Below are positions 1 through 8,125 of a stretch of 38,693 nt of DNA, in pieces. The stretch is from positions 1 to 38,693 of the forward strand of contig CANRDF010000010.1 in assembly GCA_947629255.1 (NCBI GenBank), read 5' to 3'. A program made the translations under genes and the position numbers. Numbering within the stretch: the first letter of the stretch is position 1; each line of letters starts with the position of its first letter. Below the pieces are notes generated by a model. That model did no database searches. It was given only the letters and a program-made list of their open reading frames with translations, and was not told where the DNA came from. The DNA comes from an uncultured Bacilli bacterium (GTDB lineage: Bacteria > Bacillota_I > Bacilli_A > RF39 > UBA660).

Positions 1-33
1 GGCATTTTTCTTGTTTTCCATGATAATATTAAT

Positions 34-71
34 TCCCTGATAAAATGTATTATCAGGGATCCCTGATAATA
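34..71. repeat. Alternating inverted copies of TCCCTGATAA
   Basis: Three copies of the 10-mer TCCCTGATAA lie at 34-43 (+), 50-59 (-) and 60-69 (+). The last two form a perfect 24-bp palindrome (48-71) centred on GGATCC. There is no T-run after it, so it does not look like a simple terminator. It could be a protein-binding site or a relic of an inserted element. No gene lies between it and the window edge. Confidence 0.7.
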
Positions 72-127
72 TGTTCTTGAAATGGAATAGCAAAAAAATA
101 AAACGAGTAAAGAGTAACTTCTTTACT

Positions 128-170
128 TTTTATTTACGTTTTATATAGTGTATACAAAACGTAAATAAAA
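128..170. repeat. Large perfect inverted repeat upstream of the Rpn-like gene
   Basis: A 15-bp arm (128-142, containing TTTATTTACGTTTT) is matched exactly by its reverse complement at 156-170. Inside the 13-base spacer a further 4 bp pair (144-147 with 151-154) after one mismatch. A 43-base hairpin or operator-like palindrome results. Neither side has a convincing U-run. It lies within the ~300-base gene-free stretch before the Rpn-like gene, so an operator or cruciform is as likely as an RNA hairpin. Confidence 0.7.
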
Positions 171-230
171 CTGATTAAAATAGTCAAAAATGTAAACAAA
201 ATGTACAAATTTTAATTTTTTTAAAGAAAT

Positions 231-300
231 TTGCCTCAAAAAAAAGAAAATCGGCACTTTTTCTTGAATATATATATAGGAAGTATTTTAAGTACAGCCT
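231..300 (+). repeat. Leader shared with the Rpn-family gene at the right end
   Basis: This stretch, immediately before the Rpn-like gene, aligns by eye with 38532-38602, which precedes the second Rpn-family start. Both show a poly-A run, (A/G)AAATC, a T-run ending in TTG, TATATATAxATAG and a GTATT block, in the same order and spacing. Much of the alignment is low-complexity A/T, but the order of the blocks supports common origin. The shared block may carry the promoter, with TTGaat/TTGtat as candidate -35 elements. Confidence 0.55.
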
Positions 301-315
301 TAGAAATGAGTGTTG

Positions 316-1152
316 ATGAATATGTCAAAAACCGATTTTAAAACTTTAACTGATGATTCTTTATTTAAAGAAACATTTGGAAGAGAAAAGAATATTCTTT
401 TTTTAGAAAGATTCTTAGAAATCTATTTTGGACTTTCAAAAGGGTCTTTAAGAGGAAAGATAACTGTGAAGATGGAAACGACTTTAGAAAAGACCAAAGA
501 TGGAGATAAGAATTGTCGGGGAGATATCTTAATCTATATGGATGATTGTATTATCAATCTAGAACTTTATTCCACTTTTGTTGATGAAGCTTTAAGTAAA
601 GTTATATTTTATGGAGAAAGAATCAGTGGAAGTTTACTTGATGTTGGAGAAAAATATAAGAAAGCTAAGAAATTTATTAGTATTAATATCATTGATAATG
701 TTAAAGTAAAAGTCCATAAAAAATGGCAAAGTAGTTATCGTTTTCGATATTTAGAACATGAACTGACTGATAAAATGGAAATCCAATTCTTAAGACTTGA
801 CAAAGTGAGAAAGATTCCTTATACTGTAGGTGAAAGTGAATTGATAACATTATTAAGATTCATAGGAGCAGAAACTCAAGAAAAGAGAGATTATTATGCT
901 GAAAGAGGAGGAGAATATCTTATGAGTGTCAATTATTTTTTAAATGGATTCATGGATGATGAATTTAGTAACACGATGTTTACGATGGAAAATAAAATTA
1001 AAGAGACTGGAATTGCAGAGCGAAATATTCAAGTAGCAGAAGCAATGTTGAAAAAATCAGATATAAATTATGTTTCTGAAATTACCAGCTTATCCAAAGA
1101 AGAACTTAGAAAAATGAAAAAAGAAATGAAAAAAAAGGACAAATCGAAATGA
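316..1152 (+). CDS. PD-(D/E)XK nuclease family transposase-like protein (Rpn family)
   Basis: About 279 residues. The N-terminus matches the opening of Rpn/PD-(D/E)XK 'transposase family' proteins (TDDSLFKETFGRE). The nuclease core is around CRGDILIYMDDCIINLELY, where the Asp of RGD and the Glu of NLELY fit the D...ExK pattern, although the last position is Tyr rather than Gln or Lys. The family includes recombination-promoting nucleases and antiphage toxins. Starts at GTG 310, TTG 313, ATG 316 or ATG 322 are all possible; none has a good Shine-Dalgarno site, so 316 is a guess. In contrast, an internal in-frame ATG at 922 has a strong site. The last ~77 residues recur as the next cistron, which overlaps the stop as ATGA. 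Confidence 0.8.
   Translation: MNMSKTDFKTLTDDSLFKETFGREKNILFLERFLEIYFGLSKGSLRGKITVKMETTLEKTKDGDKNCRGDILIYMDDCIINLELYSTFVDEALSKVIFYGERISGSLLDVGEKYKKAKKFISINIIDNVKVKVHKKWQSSYRFRYLEHELTDKMEIQFLRLDKVRKIPYTVGESELITLLRFIGAETQEKRDYYAERGGEYLMSVNYFLNGFMDDEFSNTMFTMENKIKETGIAERNIQVAEAMLKKSDINYVSEITSLSKEELRKMKKEMKKKDKSK
904..924 (+). promoter_or_regulatory. Strong internal ribosome binding site and in-frame ATG
   Basis: AGAGGAGGAG at 904-913 is followed by ATG at 922, in frame with the Rpn-like gene. Initiation here would yield a 76-residue C-terminal protein beginning MSVNYFLNGFMDDEF. The adjacent duplicate cistron begins at the equivalent codon (MSLEYFLNGFMDDEF). The site is a better match to the ribosome than anything before the full-length start. 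Confidence 0.65.
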
Positions 1153-1247
1153 GTTTAGAATATTTTTTAAATGGATTCATGGATGATGAATTTAGTAACA
1201 CGATGTTTACGATGGAAAATAAAATTAAAGAGACTGGCATTGCAGAG
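934..1247 (+). repeat. Direct repeat inside and after the Rpn-like gene
   Basis: Positions 934-1020 and 1161-1247 are identical over 77 bases and then differ by one base in the remaining 10, with a 227-base offset. The repeat covers the start of the C-terminal domain. The sequences downstream of the copies have diverged at DNA level but still encode similar protein ends (LSKEELRKMKKEMKK versus LSKRELKKMKREMK). This indicates an old tandem duplication with a conserved segment. Confidence 0.9.
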
Positions 1248-1394
1248 GGCAAACTTGATGGAAAAAGAGAGGATGCTCAAAATATGTTAATAGAAATGCC
1301 GGAAATAGGAATCGATAAAATTTCTAAAATTACAGGATTATCGAAAAGAGAACTCAAGAAAATGAAGAGGGAAATGAAAACAATACATGATTAG
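1149..1394 (+). CDS. Free-standing duplicate of the Rpn C-terminal domain
   Basis: 81 residues, starting at an ATG that overlaps the upstream stop (ATGA), so translational coupling is likely. It has no nuclease core. It matches the last part of the preceding protein: MSLEYFLNGFMDDEF, then TMENKIKETGIAE, a variable linker, and a basic tail KRELKKMKREMK. The linker contains GKLDGKRE, typical of Rpn-family C-termini. In E. coli Rpn systems a short protein made from an internal start blocks the full-length toxin (known from the literature). This cistron may do the same as a separate gene. That role is inference; it could also be a remnant of a deleted second Rpn gene. Confidence 0.7.
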   Translation: MSLEYFLNGFMDDEFSNTMFTMENKIKETGIAEGKLDGKREDAQNMLIEMPEIGIDKISKITGLSKRELKKMKREMKTIHD

Positions 1395-1420
1395 ATTTGC
1401 TTTGCTGTAAAGTATCCTCA

Positions 1421-1449
1421 TAGACAAGGTTTGTAGAATTTGATAAAAT
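1421..1449 (+). promoter_or_regulatory. Candidate sigma-A promoter
   Basis: TAGACA, a 17-base spacer and TAAAAT lie just before the YgjP-like gene and would start the housekeeping run to its right. Confidence 0.5.
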
Positions 1450-1469
1450 AAGTACAAGAGGTCGTAATT

Positions 1470-2105
1470 ATGACAATAGAATTAAATCAAAAAAGAGTTC
1501 AAGTAGAAATTATTCGAAAGCCAAATAAAAATATCTATATGAGAATGGCTTCAGCTTATGTATTAACTGTAAGTTGCAATCGATTTGTGAGTGAAAAAGA
1601 AATTGAACGAATACTAAATAAAAATAAAGAGGCATTAGAAAAAATGCAAGAGAAAAAAGAAAAAGAAGAAACAAAAGATTCTTTCTTTTGGTACTTAGGA
1701 AAATGTTATACCAAAGTGTTTGATGGGATGACAAAAGAAGTGACTTTTTTACAAGATAATGTGATTGTGAAAGATGAGAATACCTTAGAAAAATTTTATA
1801 AAAAAGAATGTGTTCGAGTATTTACAGATGAGATGAATCGGATTGTTCCATACTTTGAAAACATTCCTAAGTTTTCTTTAAAAATAAGAAATATGAAAAC
1901 AAGATGGGGAGTGAATAACATTACAAATCGAACCATTACGTTAAACAGTGAACTTTTAAAAAAAGAATATGATTTAATTGATTATGTCATTATTCATGAA
2001 CTGTGTCATTTTTATGAAGCCAATCATAGTAGTAAATTTTGGAGACATGTAGAAGAGTATTATCCAAAATATAAAGAAGCAAGAAAGAGGTTAAGAGATG
2101 TATAA
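1470..2105 (+). CDS. YgjP-like metallopeptidase domain protein (M48/SprT-like)
   Basis: 211 residues. The C-terminal part holds the zinc-protease motif HELCHFYEANHS (HExxH-like with a downstream conserved His), preceded by MKTRWGVNN and TITLNSEL, the hallmark blocks of the YgjP/DUF45 family. The N-terminal ~60 residues are the usual beta-rich extension. The family is thought to be cytoplasmic zinc-dependent peptidases; its substrate is not known. The ATG at 1470 follows a weak site (AGAGGTCG). Its 3' end overlaps the next gene by 8 bases, so the two are likely co-translated. No signal peptide or membrane segment is seen. Confidence 0.85.
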   Translation: MTIELNQKRVQVEIIRKPNKNIYMRMASAYVLTVSCNRFVSEKEIERILNKNKEALEKMQEKKEKEETKDSFFWYLGKCYTKVFDGMTKEVTFLQDNVIVKDENTLEKFYKKECVRVFTDEMNRIVPYFENIPKFSLKIRNMKTRWGVNNITNRTITLNSELLKKEYDLIDYVIIHELCHFYEANHSSKFWRHVEEYYPKYKEARKRLRDV

Positions 2106-2826
2106 AATAGAATCAACTCAAAATGAAAAAGTAAAATATTGGTCTAAATTAAAAGACAAGAAAACACGTGATGAAGAAGGACTCTTTTTAGTAGAAGGAG
2201 ACCATTTGGTGAAAGAAGCATTAAAATATCATTTAATAAAAGAAATTCTTACGTTAGATGATAATTCTTATGATGTTCCAACTTATCAAGTTACAAATGA
2301 AATTATGAAAAAATTAACTGAACAACAAACTCCACCTCGTGTGATAGGTGTTTGTCAAAAATTAAAGGAGCATGAAGTCTTAGGAAGCGTTTTGGTTTTA
2401 GATGAAATTCAAGATCCAGGAAACCTTGGAACGATTTTAAGAAGTGCGGTTGCTTTTGGTATGAAAAATATTGTGTTAAGTCCCACTTGTGTCGACCTAT
2501 ACAATCCAAAAGTGATTCGAAGTACCGAAGGAATTTTCTTCCCCTTAAATATTATACGTACCGATTTAGTATCTTTTATTGAAAAGCAAAAAATGAGTAA
2601 CGAAAGTTATGTTGTCATGGGAGCCGATATGAATGGCGAAGATGTTGGAAAAATTATTTTCCCAGAACCTGTGATTCTAGTGATAGGAAATGAAGGACAG
2701 GGAATTAGCAAAGAGGTACGTGAGTGTATTGATACATTTGTAAGGATTCCTATGAATGATTTTTGTGAATCTTTAAATGCTGCAGTAAGTGCCTCTATCC
2801 TTATGTATGAAAGAAGTAAAAGATGA
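2098..2826 (+). CDS. TrmH/SpoU family RNA 2'-O-methyltransferase
   Basis: 242 residues, a normal size for 23S rRNA-type SpoU enzymes. The N-terminal ~90 residues are the small substrate-binding domain (KDKKTRDEEGLFLVEG). The knotted SpoU catalytic domain follows, with motif 1 DPGNLGTILRSA, motif 2 VLVIGNEGQGIS and motif 3 IPMNDFCESLNAAVSAS. It transfers a methyl group from SAM to a ribose 2'-OH in rRNA or tRNA; the exact target cannot be read from sequence. It overlaps the YgjP-like gene by 8 bases and rimM by 4, placing it in a translation-related operon. Confidence 0.92.
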   Translation: MYKIESTQNEKVKYWSKLKDKKTRDEEGLFLVEGDHLVKEALKYHLIKEILTLDDNSYDVPTYQVTNEIMKKLTEQQTPPRVIGVCQKLKEHEVLGSVLVLDEIQDPGNLGTILRSAVAFGMKNIVLSPTCVDLYNPKVIRSTEGIFFPLNIIRTDLVSFIEKQKMSNESYVVMGADMNGEDVGKIIFPEPVILVIGNEGQGISKEVRECIDTFVRIPMNDFCESLNAAVSASILMYERSKR

Positions 2827-3317
2827 TGAATGAATTCTATTTTGGTAAGATTACCATGACTCATGGAATTAAAGGAGAATTAAAATTATATACAGATTTT
2901 TCTTTAAAAGAAAAAGTATTAAAGGTTGGATTTCCCATTTACATTCGTGGAGAAAAACATGTCATTACAAGTGTTCGACCTCATAAAGAATATTATTTGG
3001 TGATCATTGATGATTTACAAGATATCAATTTAGTAGAGTCTTTTCGCCATTCTGAAGTCTTTATCAAAGAAAGTGATTTACATTTAACAAGTGATGAAGT
3101 CATACTCGAAAAATGGGTTGGTTATCTTGTCAAAGAAAATGAAGAAGTACTTGGAAAAATTAGAAATATTCGATATAATAAAGTTGGTATATTACTAGAG
3201 GTTCAAAATACTTCCAAGTTTTATATCCCATATCAAAAAGAGTTTATTGATAAGGCTTCAGATGAATTAAAAGAAGTTTATGTCAAAAACGTAGATGGAG
3301 TTTTAAATACGTTATAA
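2823..3317 (+). CDS. rimM: Ribosome maturation factor RimM
   Basis: 164 residues, typical for RimM. The N-terminal beta-barrel starts FYFGKITMTHGIKGELK, with the conserved G-x-I-x-x-x-H-G-x-x-G-E pattern. The PRC-barrel domain forms the second half (LEKWVGYLVKENEEVLGKI and FYIPYQKEFI). RimM binds ribosomal protein S19 and assists 30S head assembly. Start choice: ATG 2823 overlaps the upstream stop (ATGATGA), and ATG 2826 is equally possible. The rimM-trmD order is the classic bacterial arrangement and supports the call. Confidence 0.95.
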   Translation: MMNEFYFGKITMTHGIKGELKLYTDFSLKEKVLKVGFPIYIRGEKHVITSVRPHKEYYLVIIDDLQDINLVESFRHSEVFIKESDLHLTSDEVILEKWVGYLVKENEEVLGKIRNIRYNKVGILLEVQNTSKFYIPYQKEFIDKASDELKEVYVKNVDGVLNTL

Positions 3318-3332
3318 AGTGGGGGTGAAGCC

Positions 3333-4013
3333 ATGAGAATAGATATTTTAACATTGTTTCCCAATATTGTGGAAGGATTTTTACATGAATCCATTATCAA
3401 AAGAGCGATCGAAAAAGGACTTGTCGAAGTAAATATTGTGGATTTTCGTAAGTACTCGACTTTAAATAATCATCAAGTCGATGATACTCCTTATGGAGGT
3501 GGCGGAGGCATGGTGTTAAGATGTGAGCCTCTTGTCGCAGCGATTGAAGATTTGAAAGATGAAGATGCAAAAGTTTTTCTCATGTGCCCTCAAGGGATTC
3601 CTTATAAAGAATCTCATGCGATAGAATTATCCAAATTGAAACATATTATTTTAGTCTGTGGTCATTATGAAGGTTTTGATGAACGTATACGTTCTTTTGT
3701 GGATGGTGAGATTTCTATTGGTGACTATGTTTTAACAGGAGGAGAAATTCCTGCTATGGCTGTTTGTGACTCCATAATTCGCTTGCTTCCAGGTGTCATT
3801 AAAGAAAATTCTTATGAAAACGATTCTTTTATGAATAATTTACTTGATTATCCAACTTATACCAAACCTCAAGAGTTTCGGGGCTTAAAAGTTCCTGATG
3901 TCTTAATTTCTGGAGACCATGCTAAAATTAATGCATGGCGAGAAAAAGAACGTCTTTTAAATACCGAAAAAAGAAGAAAGGATTTATTAGGTGGGAATCA
4001 TGACGGAGTATAA
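3333..4013 (+). CDS. trmD: tRNA (guanine-37-N1)-methyltransferase TrmD
   Basis: 226 residues. The trefoil-knot SPOUT signature is complete: DTPYGGGGGMVL near residues 50-62, LVCGHYEGFDERI near 107-120 and SIGDYVLTGGE near 130. The C-terminal domain carries PQEFRGLKVPDVLISGDH. It methylates G37 of tRNAs reading CNN and GNN codons, preventing +1 frameshifts. The Shine-Dalgarno site GGGGGTG lies 8 bases before ATG. Its stop lies inside the next gene. In most Bacillota rplS follows trmD; here it does not. Confidence 0.97.
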   Translation: MRIDILTLFPNIVEGFLHESIIKRAIEKGLVEVNIVDFRKYSTLNNHQVDDTPYGGGGGMVLRCEPLVAAIEDLKDEDAKVFLMCPQGIPYKESHAIELSKLKHIILVCGHYEGFDERIRSFVDGEISIGDYVLTGGEIPAMAVCDSIIRLLPGVIKENSYENDSFMNNLLDYPTYTKPQEFRGLKVPDVLISGDHAKINAWREKERLLNTEKRRKDLLGGNHDGV

Positions 4014-4467
4014 ATTAGATAAAAATACCAAAGAAAGAAAGTTAGGAAAGAAAAAAATTGTTGTCGATGGTTTACAAATGAATCCAAAATTTAAAAATCA
4101 TCAATCTCTAGTAAATGTCGAAGAAATTATCATCGCGAGCCCTAATTTAAAAGAGAAAGCTTTAAAAATGCAGTTTAATATTGCTTTTCGTAAAGTTCTT
4201 CGGATGGTGATGGATACCATGGAAGACGGAGGAGACTCTGATATCGGTGTTGCTTTAAATGAACTTGATCGTATGAAAAAAATTTTAAAAGAAAAGTATG
4301 AGCAAGAAGTAAGTATATCTGAATTTCATATCATGTGGCAAAAAGTAGAACTTCTAGAAAGTGATTTAAAAAGAACACTTGTAGAAAGAAGAAGAATGGA
4401 AGAACTCTATTTTAGAAAAATGATGGAAGAGCAAGAAATAGAAGAAGAAAGGGGAAGAGGAAGGTGA
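4000..4467 (+). CDS. Hypothetical charged helical protein
   Basis: 155 residues from ATG 4000, which has the site TTAGGTGGG in front; a GTG at 3991 would sit inside that site. Not recognised. The first ~40 residues are basic (LDKNTKERKLGKKKIVV). The rest is predicted to be mostly helical with many Glu, Lys and Arg and ends in a Glu/Arg-rich tail (EEERGRGR), suggesting coiled-coil or RNA/protein-binding character. There is no signal peptide or membrane segment. It overlaps trmD by 14 bases and the HAD gene by 4 (GTGA), so it is probably co-translated. It occupies the place where rplS is normally found but does not resemble L19. Confidence 0.75.
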   Translation: MTEYKLDKNTKERKLGKKKIVVDGLQMNPKFKNHQSLVNVEEIIIASPNLKEKALKMQFNIAFRKVLRMVMDTMEDGGDSDIGVALNELDRMKKILKEKYEQEVSISEFHIMWQKVELLESDLKRTLVERRRMEELYFRKMMEEQEIEEERGRGR

Positions 4468-5030
4468 AAGTGTTTGATTTTGATAACACGATCTATGATG
4501 GAGAGAGTAGCTTTGACTTTGCTCTCTATGTAATGAAAAAGAAAAAATCCTTAATTGTTCATTTACCAGCCATTTTAAGGATTTTGTTTTTGTATAAAAT
4601 ATGTAAAATGGATATTGAGGAGTTTACCAAAAGGTTAGAAAAATATGCTTCTATTTTTTTAGAAAATCAAGAACTGATTGAAGATTCAGTAGAAGAATTT
4701 TGGAATAGTCGCATTGAAAAACTTTATCCCAATATGTTAAAAAAAATCAAAGAAGAAGATGTCATTATTACAACATGTCCAAGTTTTTTAATCAATGGTA
4801 TCCGTGATGTTTTACATACGGATCATATTTTATCCACTGAGTTAGATTTAAAATCAGGACGTATTAAGTATTTAAATTTTCGAGAAAATAAAGTAAAAAA
4901 ATGGAAAGAAATATATCATGATAAAAAAGTAGAAGCTTTATATACCGATTCCTATAATGATCAACCTTTGATGGATATTGCAAAATCTGTTTACATTGTG
5001 AATCATGGAATCCCTAAAAAAATAAAATAG
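4464..5030 (+). CDS. HAD-superfamily phosphatase (SerB-like, subfamily IB)
   Basis: 188 residues. Motif I is VFDFDNTIYDGES at the N-terminus (DxDxT nucleophile), motif II TTCPS near residue 110, a Lys-rich motif III near REN-KVKKW, and motif IV TDSYNDQPLMD near residue 170. A helical cap insertion lies between motifs I and II. The layout is that of SerB-like phosphatases acting on small phosphorylated metabolites or lipids. The start is GTG overlapping the upstream stop as GTGA, with AGAGGAAG just before it. The stretch YVMKKKKSLIVHLPAILRI is amphipathic to hydrophobic, so membrane association of the cap is possible. Substrate unknown. Confidence 0.85.
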   Translation: MKVFDFDNTIYDGESSFDFALYVMKKKKSLIVHLPAILRILFLYKICKMDIEEFTKRLEKYASIFLENQELIEDSVEEFWNSRIEKLYPNMLKKIKEEDVIITTCPSFLINGIRDVLHTDHILSTELDLKSGRIKYLNFRENKVKKWKEIYHDKKVEALYTDSYNDQPLMDIAKSVYIVNHGIPKKIK

Positions 5031-5045
5031 AAATGAGGAGTGCTT

Positions 5046-7211
5046 ATGTATGTAGAAGTATTAGTAGAAATTCAAAATAAACATGTAGATCGAACTTTTA
5101 CATATCGAGTTCCAGAAAATTTACAAAATGAGATTCAAATTGGCAAACGTGTTCTAGTTCCTTTTGGAAGTCAAATGTTAGAAGGATATATTTTAAATGT
5201 TTTAGAAACTTCTGAAGTGGATGCGAAAGACATATTTGAAGTGTTAGATGAAGAACCTGTTTTAAATGAAGAAATGTTGGAATTAGGAAAGTGTTTAAAG
5301 AACCTCACCTTAAGCTCCTTAAGTTCTTGTTATGGAGCTATGTTACCAAAAGCCTTGAAAGCAAAGAAAAAAGTCCAAATCAAAAAGAAAATGGAAAGCT
5401 ATTTAAAACTTTGTATGAGTTTTGAAAGTGCAAGAGAAGAAGCACAAAATGATTCACAAAAAAAGGTCATTGATTTATTTCAAGAGGACCATTTAATTTT
5501 TAAGAAGAAAGCAAATCAAGTGAGTGCCTCTGCTGTGAAAACCTTACTCAAAAATCATATACTCGAAGAAATTGAAGAAGAAGTCTATCGATATACGATG
5601 AAAGAAGTGGCCAAAAAAGAAAAGAAAGTTTTTACGAAAGAACAAGAAAGTGCCTACAAAAAAATAAAAGAAGGTCTTGAAACTTCGAAAGTTTATCTTT
5701 TACATGGAGTAACGGGTTCTGGAAAAACAGAGATTTATTTAGAACTGATTGAAGATGTGATAAGATCTGGAAAACAAGCCCTTGTGTTAGTGCCTGAAAT
5801 TAGTTTAACACCACAACTTGTTCATCGTTTCAGTGAAAGATTTACAAGGATTGCTGTTTTACATTCAGGTCTCAGTGATGGAGAACGTTACGATGAATGG
5901 CGTAAGATCCTAAAGGGAGAAGCCGATATCGTGATTGGTGCTAGAAGTGCCATCTTTGCGCCCTTATCCAATATAGGAATTATTATTTTTGATGAAGAAC
6001 ATTCGGATTCCTATAAACAAGAAAATAATCCGAAGTATCATGCTCTTGATATTGCCAAAATAAGAAGTGGAACACACCACTCTCCAATTGTTCTAGGAAG
6101 TGCAACCCCAACATTAGACACGATGGCAAGAGCAATGAAACATGTTTATGAGTATGTCCCATTACTTACTCGTGCAAATGGAAAACTCATGCCTACCGTA
6201 ACGATTATAGACATGGAAGAAGAAACGAAAGCTCGTCATACCATTCTAAGTCGTGAATTAGAATGCAAAATGATTGAAAAATTAAATAAGAATGAACAAG
6301 TTCTCCTATTACTCAATCGAAGAGGGCACTCGACAACCATTACTTGTTCGAACTGTGGATTTACGTATCGTTGTCCAAACTGTGATATCGCCCTTACGTA
6401 TCACAAAAGTTCAAACCAACTTCGTTGTCATTACTGTGGATATACCAAATTTAAAAGTGATGTTTGTCCTGAATGTAAAGAAGAAGGCTTAAGTTACTAT
6501 GGACTTGGAACGGAAAAACTAGAAGATTATTTAGAAGAAGTATTTCCAAGAGCAAGAGTTATTCGAATGGATCGAGATAGTACCACCAAAAAAGGTGCCT
6601 ACGAACAAATCATTGAAGATTTCGGGGCCCATAAATATGATATTTTATTAGGAACCCAAATGATTAGCAAAGGCCTTGATTTTGAACATGTGACCTTAGT
6701 AGGAATTTTAAATGCGGATCAATCTTTAAACATTCCAGATTATAGAAGTAATGAAAAAACATTTGATTTACTTTGTCAAGCAAGTGGTCGTTCAGGAAGA
6801 AGTGAGACTCCCGGGGAAGTCATTATTCAAACCTTTTATCCAGATCATTACATTTTAAAATGTGTTCAAAATCACAATTATTTAGATTTTTATAAATATG
6901 AAATGAATATTCGAAAAACTTTAAAATATCCACCCTTTTATTATTTGGTGACCATTTTAATCAAGAGTAAAAATTATGAAAGTGCAAGTCGTGAATCTAG
7001 GAAAGTAAAAGATTATTTAACAAAACATTTGGAGAAAACGAGTATCATTCTAGGCCCTGCTACGGCTTCTCAATTTTTACTCAATAAGATTTATCATTTT
7101 GAAATTACAATTAAATATAAATTTGATGAACATTTAAAAGAAACTTTAAAAGAATTGGATGAAATCTATTTGACGAATAAAGAAGTTTCCCTAGATATTG
7201 ATTTTCATTAG
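5046..7211 (+). CDS. priA: Primosomal replication helicase PriA
   Basis: About 721 residues from ATG 5046, chosen because GAGGAG sits 5 bases upstream; GTG 5040 overlaps that site. The N-terminal 3'-DNA-binding domain (VEVLVEIQNKHVDRTFTYRV) is followed by the helicase core: Walker A GVTGSGKTE near residue 220 and Walker B FDEEH near 315. A Cys-rich zinc-binding module lies near 433-477 (CSNCGF, CPNC, CHYCGY, CPEC). Motif V/VI LLGTQMISKGLDF and QASGRSGR come next. PriA reloads the replisome at stalled forks by recruiting the primosome and opening the lagging strand. All motifs are intact and the length is normal. Confidence 0.96.
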   Translation: MYVEVLVEIQNKHVDRTFTYRVPENLQNEIQIGKRVLVPFGSQMLEGYILNVLETSEVDAKDIFEVLDEEPVLNEEMLELGKCLKNLTLSSLSSCYGAMLPKALKAKKKVQIKKKMESYLKLCMSFESAREEAQNDSQKKVIDLFQEDHLIFKKKANQVSASAVKTLLKNHILEEIEEEVYRYTMKEVAKKEKKVFTKEQESAYKKIKEGLETSKVYLLHGVTGSGKTEIYLELIEDVIRSGKQALVLVPEISLTPQLVHRFSERFTRIAVLHSGLSDGERYDEWRKILKGEADIVIGARSAIFAPLSNIGIIIFDEEHSDSYKQENNPKYHALDIAKIRSGTHHSPIVLGSATPTLDTMARAMKHVYEYVPLLTRANGKLMPTVTIIDMEEETKARHTILSRELECKMIEKLNKNEQVLLLLNRRGHSTTITCSNCGFTYRCPNCDIALTYHKSSNQLRCHYCGYTKFKSDVCPECKEEGLSYYGLGTEKLEDYLEEVFPRARVIRMDRDSTTKKGAYEQIIEDFGAHKYDILLGTQMISKGLDFEHVTLVGILNADQSLNIPDYRSNEKTFDLLCQASGRSGRSETPGEVIIQTFYPDHYILKCVQNHNYLDFYKYEMNIRKTLKYPPFYYLVTILIKSKNYESASRESRKVKDYLTKHLEKTSIILGPATASQFLLNKIYHFEITIKYKFDEHLKETLKELDEIYLTNKEVSLDIDFH

Positions 7212-7250
7212 AAAAAGCATTAGAATAAACAAAGAAAGGGAAGTGATGAT

Positions 7251-8108
7251 ATGAATCCATGTATCAAGATTCAAGAATGGAATAAGAAAATGGACAAAGA
7301 GATAGAAGTCGCCATTGATGAAAAATACAAAAATATAAGAATGAAAAGAGAAAAAGAAAGTGTTTCTCCTAAAATTTTTGATTTTAAACGTAAATTAGAA
7401 CAATCAAAAGAAATAGATTATAATGCCAAAATAGGAGAGTTAAATGCCCAAAAAATTCCGGGTTTTCATAAATATCAAAGAGCGATCGACACTTTTCAAA
7501 ATTTGAAAGATATTTTTCTATCTCAAAAAGAATATTATCGTTTATTACGTATTTATGAATTAAAAAATATAGTAGATCACAGTGTAGAAATTTTATATCA
7601 AAAAGAAATCGAAGATTTAAACGAAACAGAGCTTGCCTTAATCATCGCGGCTTTTCATAAATTTGATCTTGAAGTATCTATGTTTAGTTGGATTTTTCCA
7701 AATCGACCAAATATCAAAATACAAGAAGAATTTTTAACTAGTGAACATATGTCTCTCATTGAGAACTATCATAATTTAGAAGATATTTTTTTAGAGTGTG
7801 CAAACAAAAGACAAACTTACAGTACCTATGAATTTTTAGCAACGATTCTATATACATTTAAAAATGCAAATAGAACGATTGAACAAGAAGAAAATAAAAT
7901 GTTAGAAAAAAATCCGGAGTATTTAATTGGAAGAGATATCATCAATGTATTCTATTTTGAGAGAGAAAATCTAGAACAATTAAGAGCTACTTTGATAAAA
8001 GAACTCACAAATATTTCCAATTGGAATAGAGAAAATAAAGAACAGCATGACGAGAAAATGCGTGCCTTACAAAATATTGATGAATATCTATTATGTAAAA
8101 GAAAATAA
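7251..8108 (+). CDS. Hypothetical protein between priA and fmt
   Basis: 285 residues, not recognised. A good site (AAAGGGAAGTGATG) precedes ATG. The first ~60 residues are highly charged and likely helical or coiled. The middle (FHKYQRAIDTFQNLKDIF, YYRLLRIYELKNIV) is also helical. The C-terminal third contains ENKEQHDEKMRALQNIDEYL. No signal peptide, membrane segment or catalytic motif can be pointed to. It lies 40 bases after priA and 18 before fmt, so it is probably in the same transcript. def, which is often near fmt, is absent here. Confidence 0.75.
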   Translation: MNPCIKIQEWNKKMDKEIEVAIDEKYKNIRMKREKESVSPKIFDFKRKLEQSKEIDYNAKIGELNAQKIPGFHKYQRAIDTFQNLKDIFLSQKEYYRLLRIYELKNIVDHSVEILYQKEIEDLNETELALIIAAFHKFDLEVSMFSWIFPNRPNIKIQEEFLTSEHMSLIENYHNLEDIFLECANKRQTYSTYEFLATILYTFKNANRTIEQEENKMLEKNPEYLIGRDIINVFYFERENLEQLRATLIKELTNISNWNRENKEQHDEKMRALQNIDEYLLCKRK

Positions 8109-8125
8109 AAGAGGAGGAAAAGCAA

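Noticed and set aside
306-341. Short frame from ATG 306 before the Rpn-like gene
   Set aside because: Only 11 codons, overlapping the longer gene's start, with no ribosome site.
310-1152. Calling the Rpn-like gene an insertion sequence
   Set aside because: Databases name the family 'transposase', but there are no matching inverted ends or target duplication around it here.
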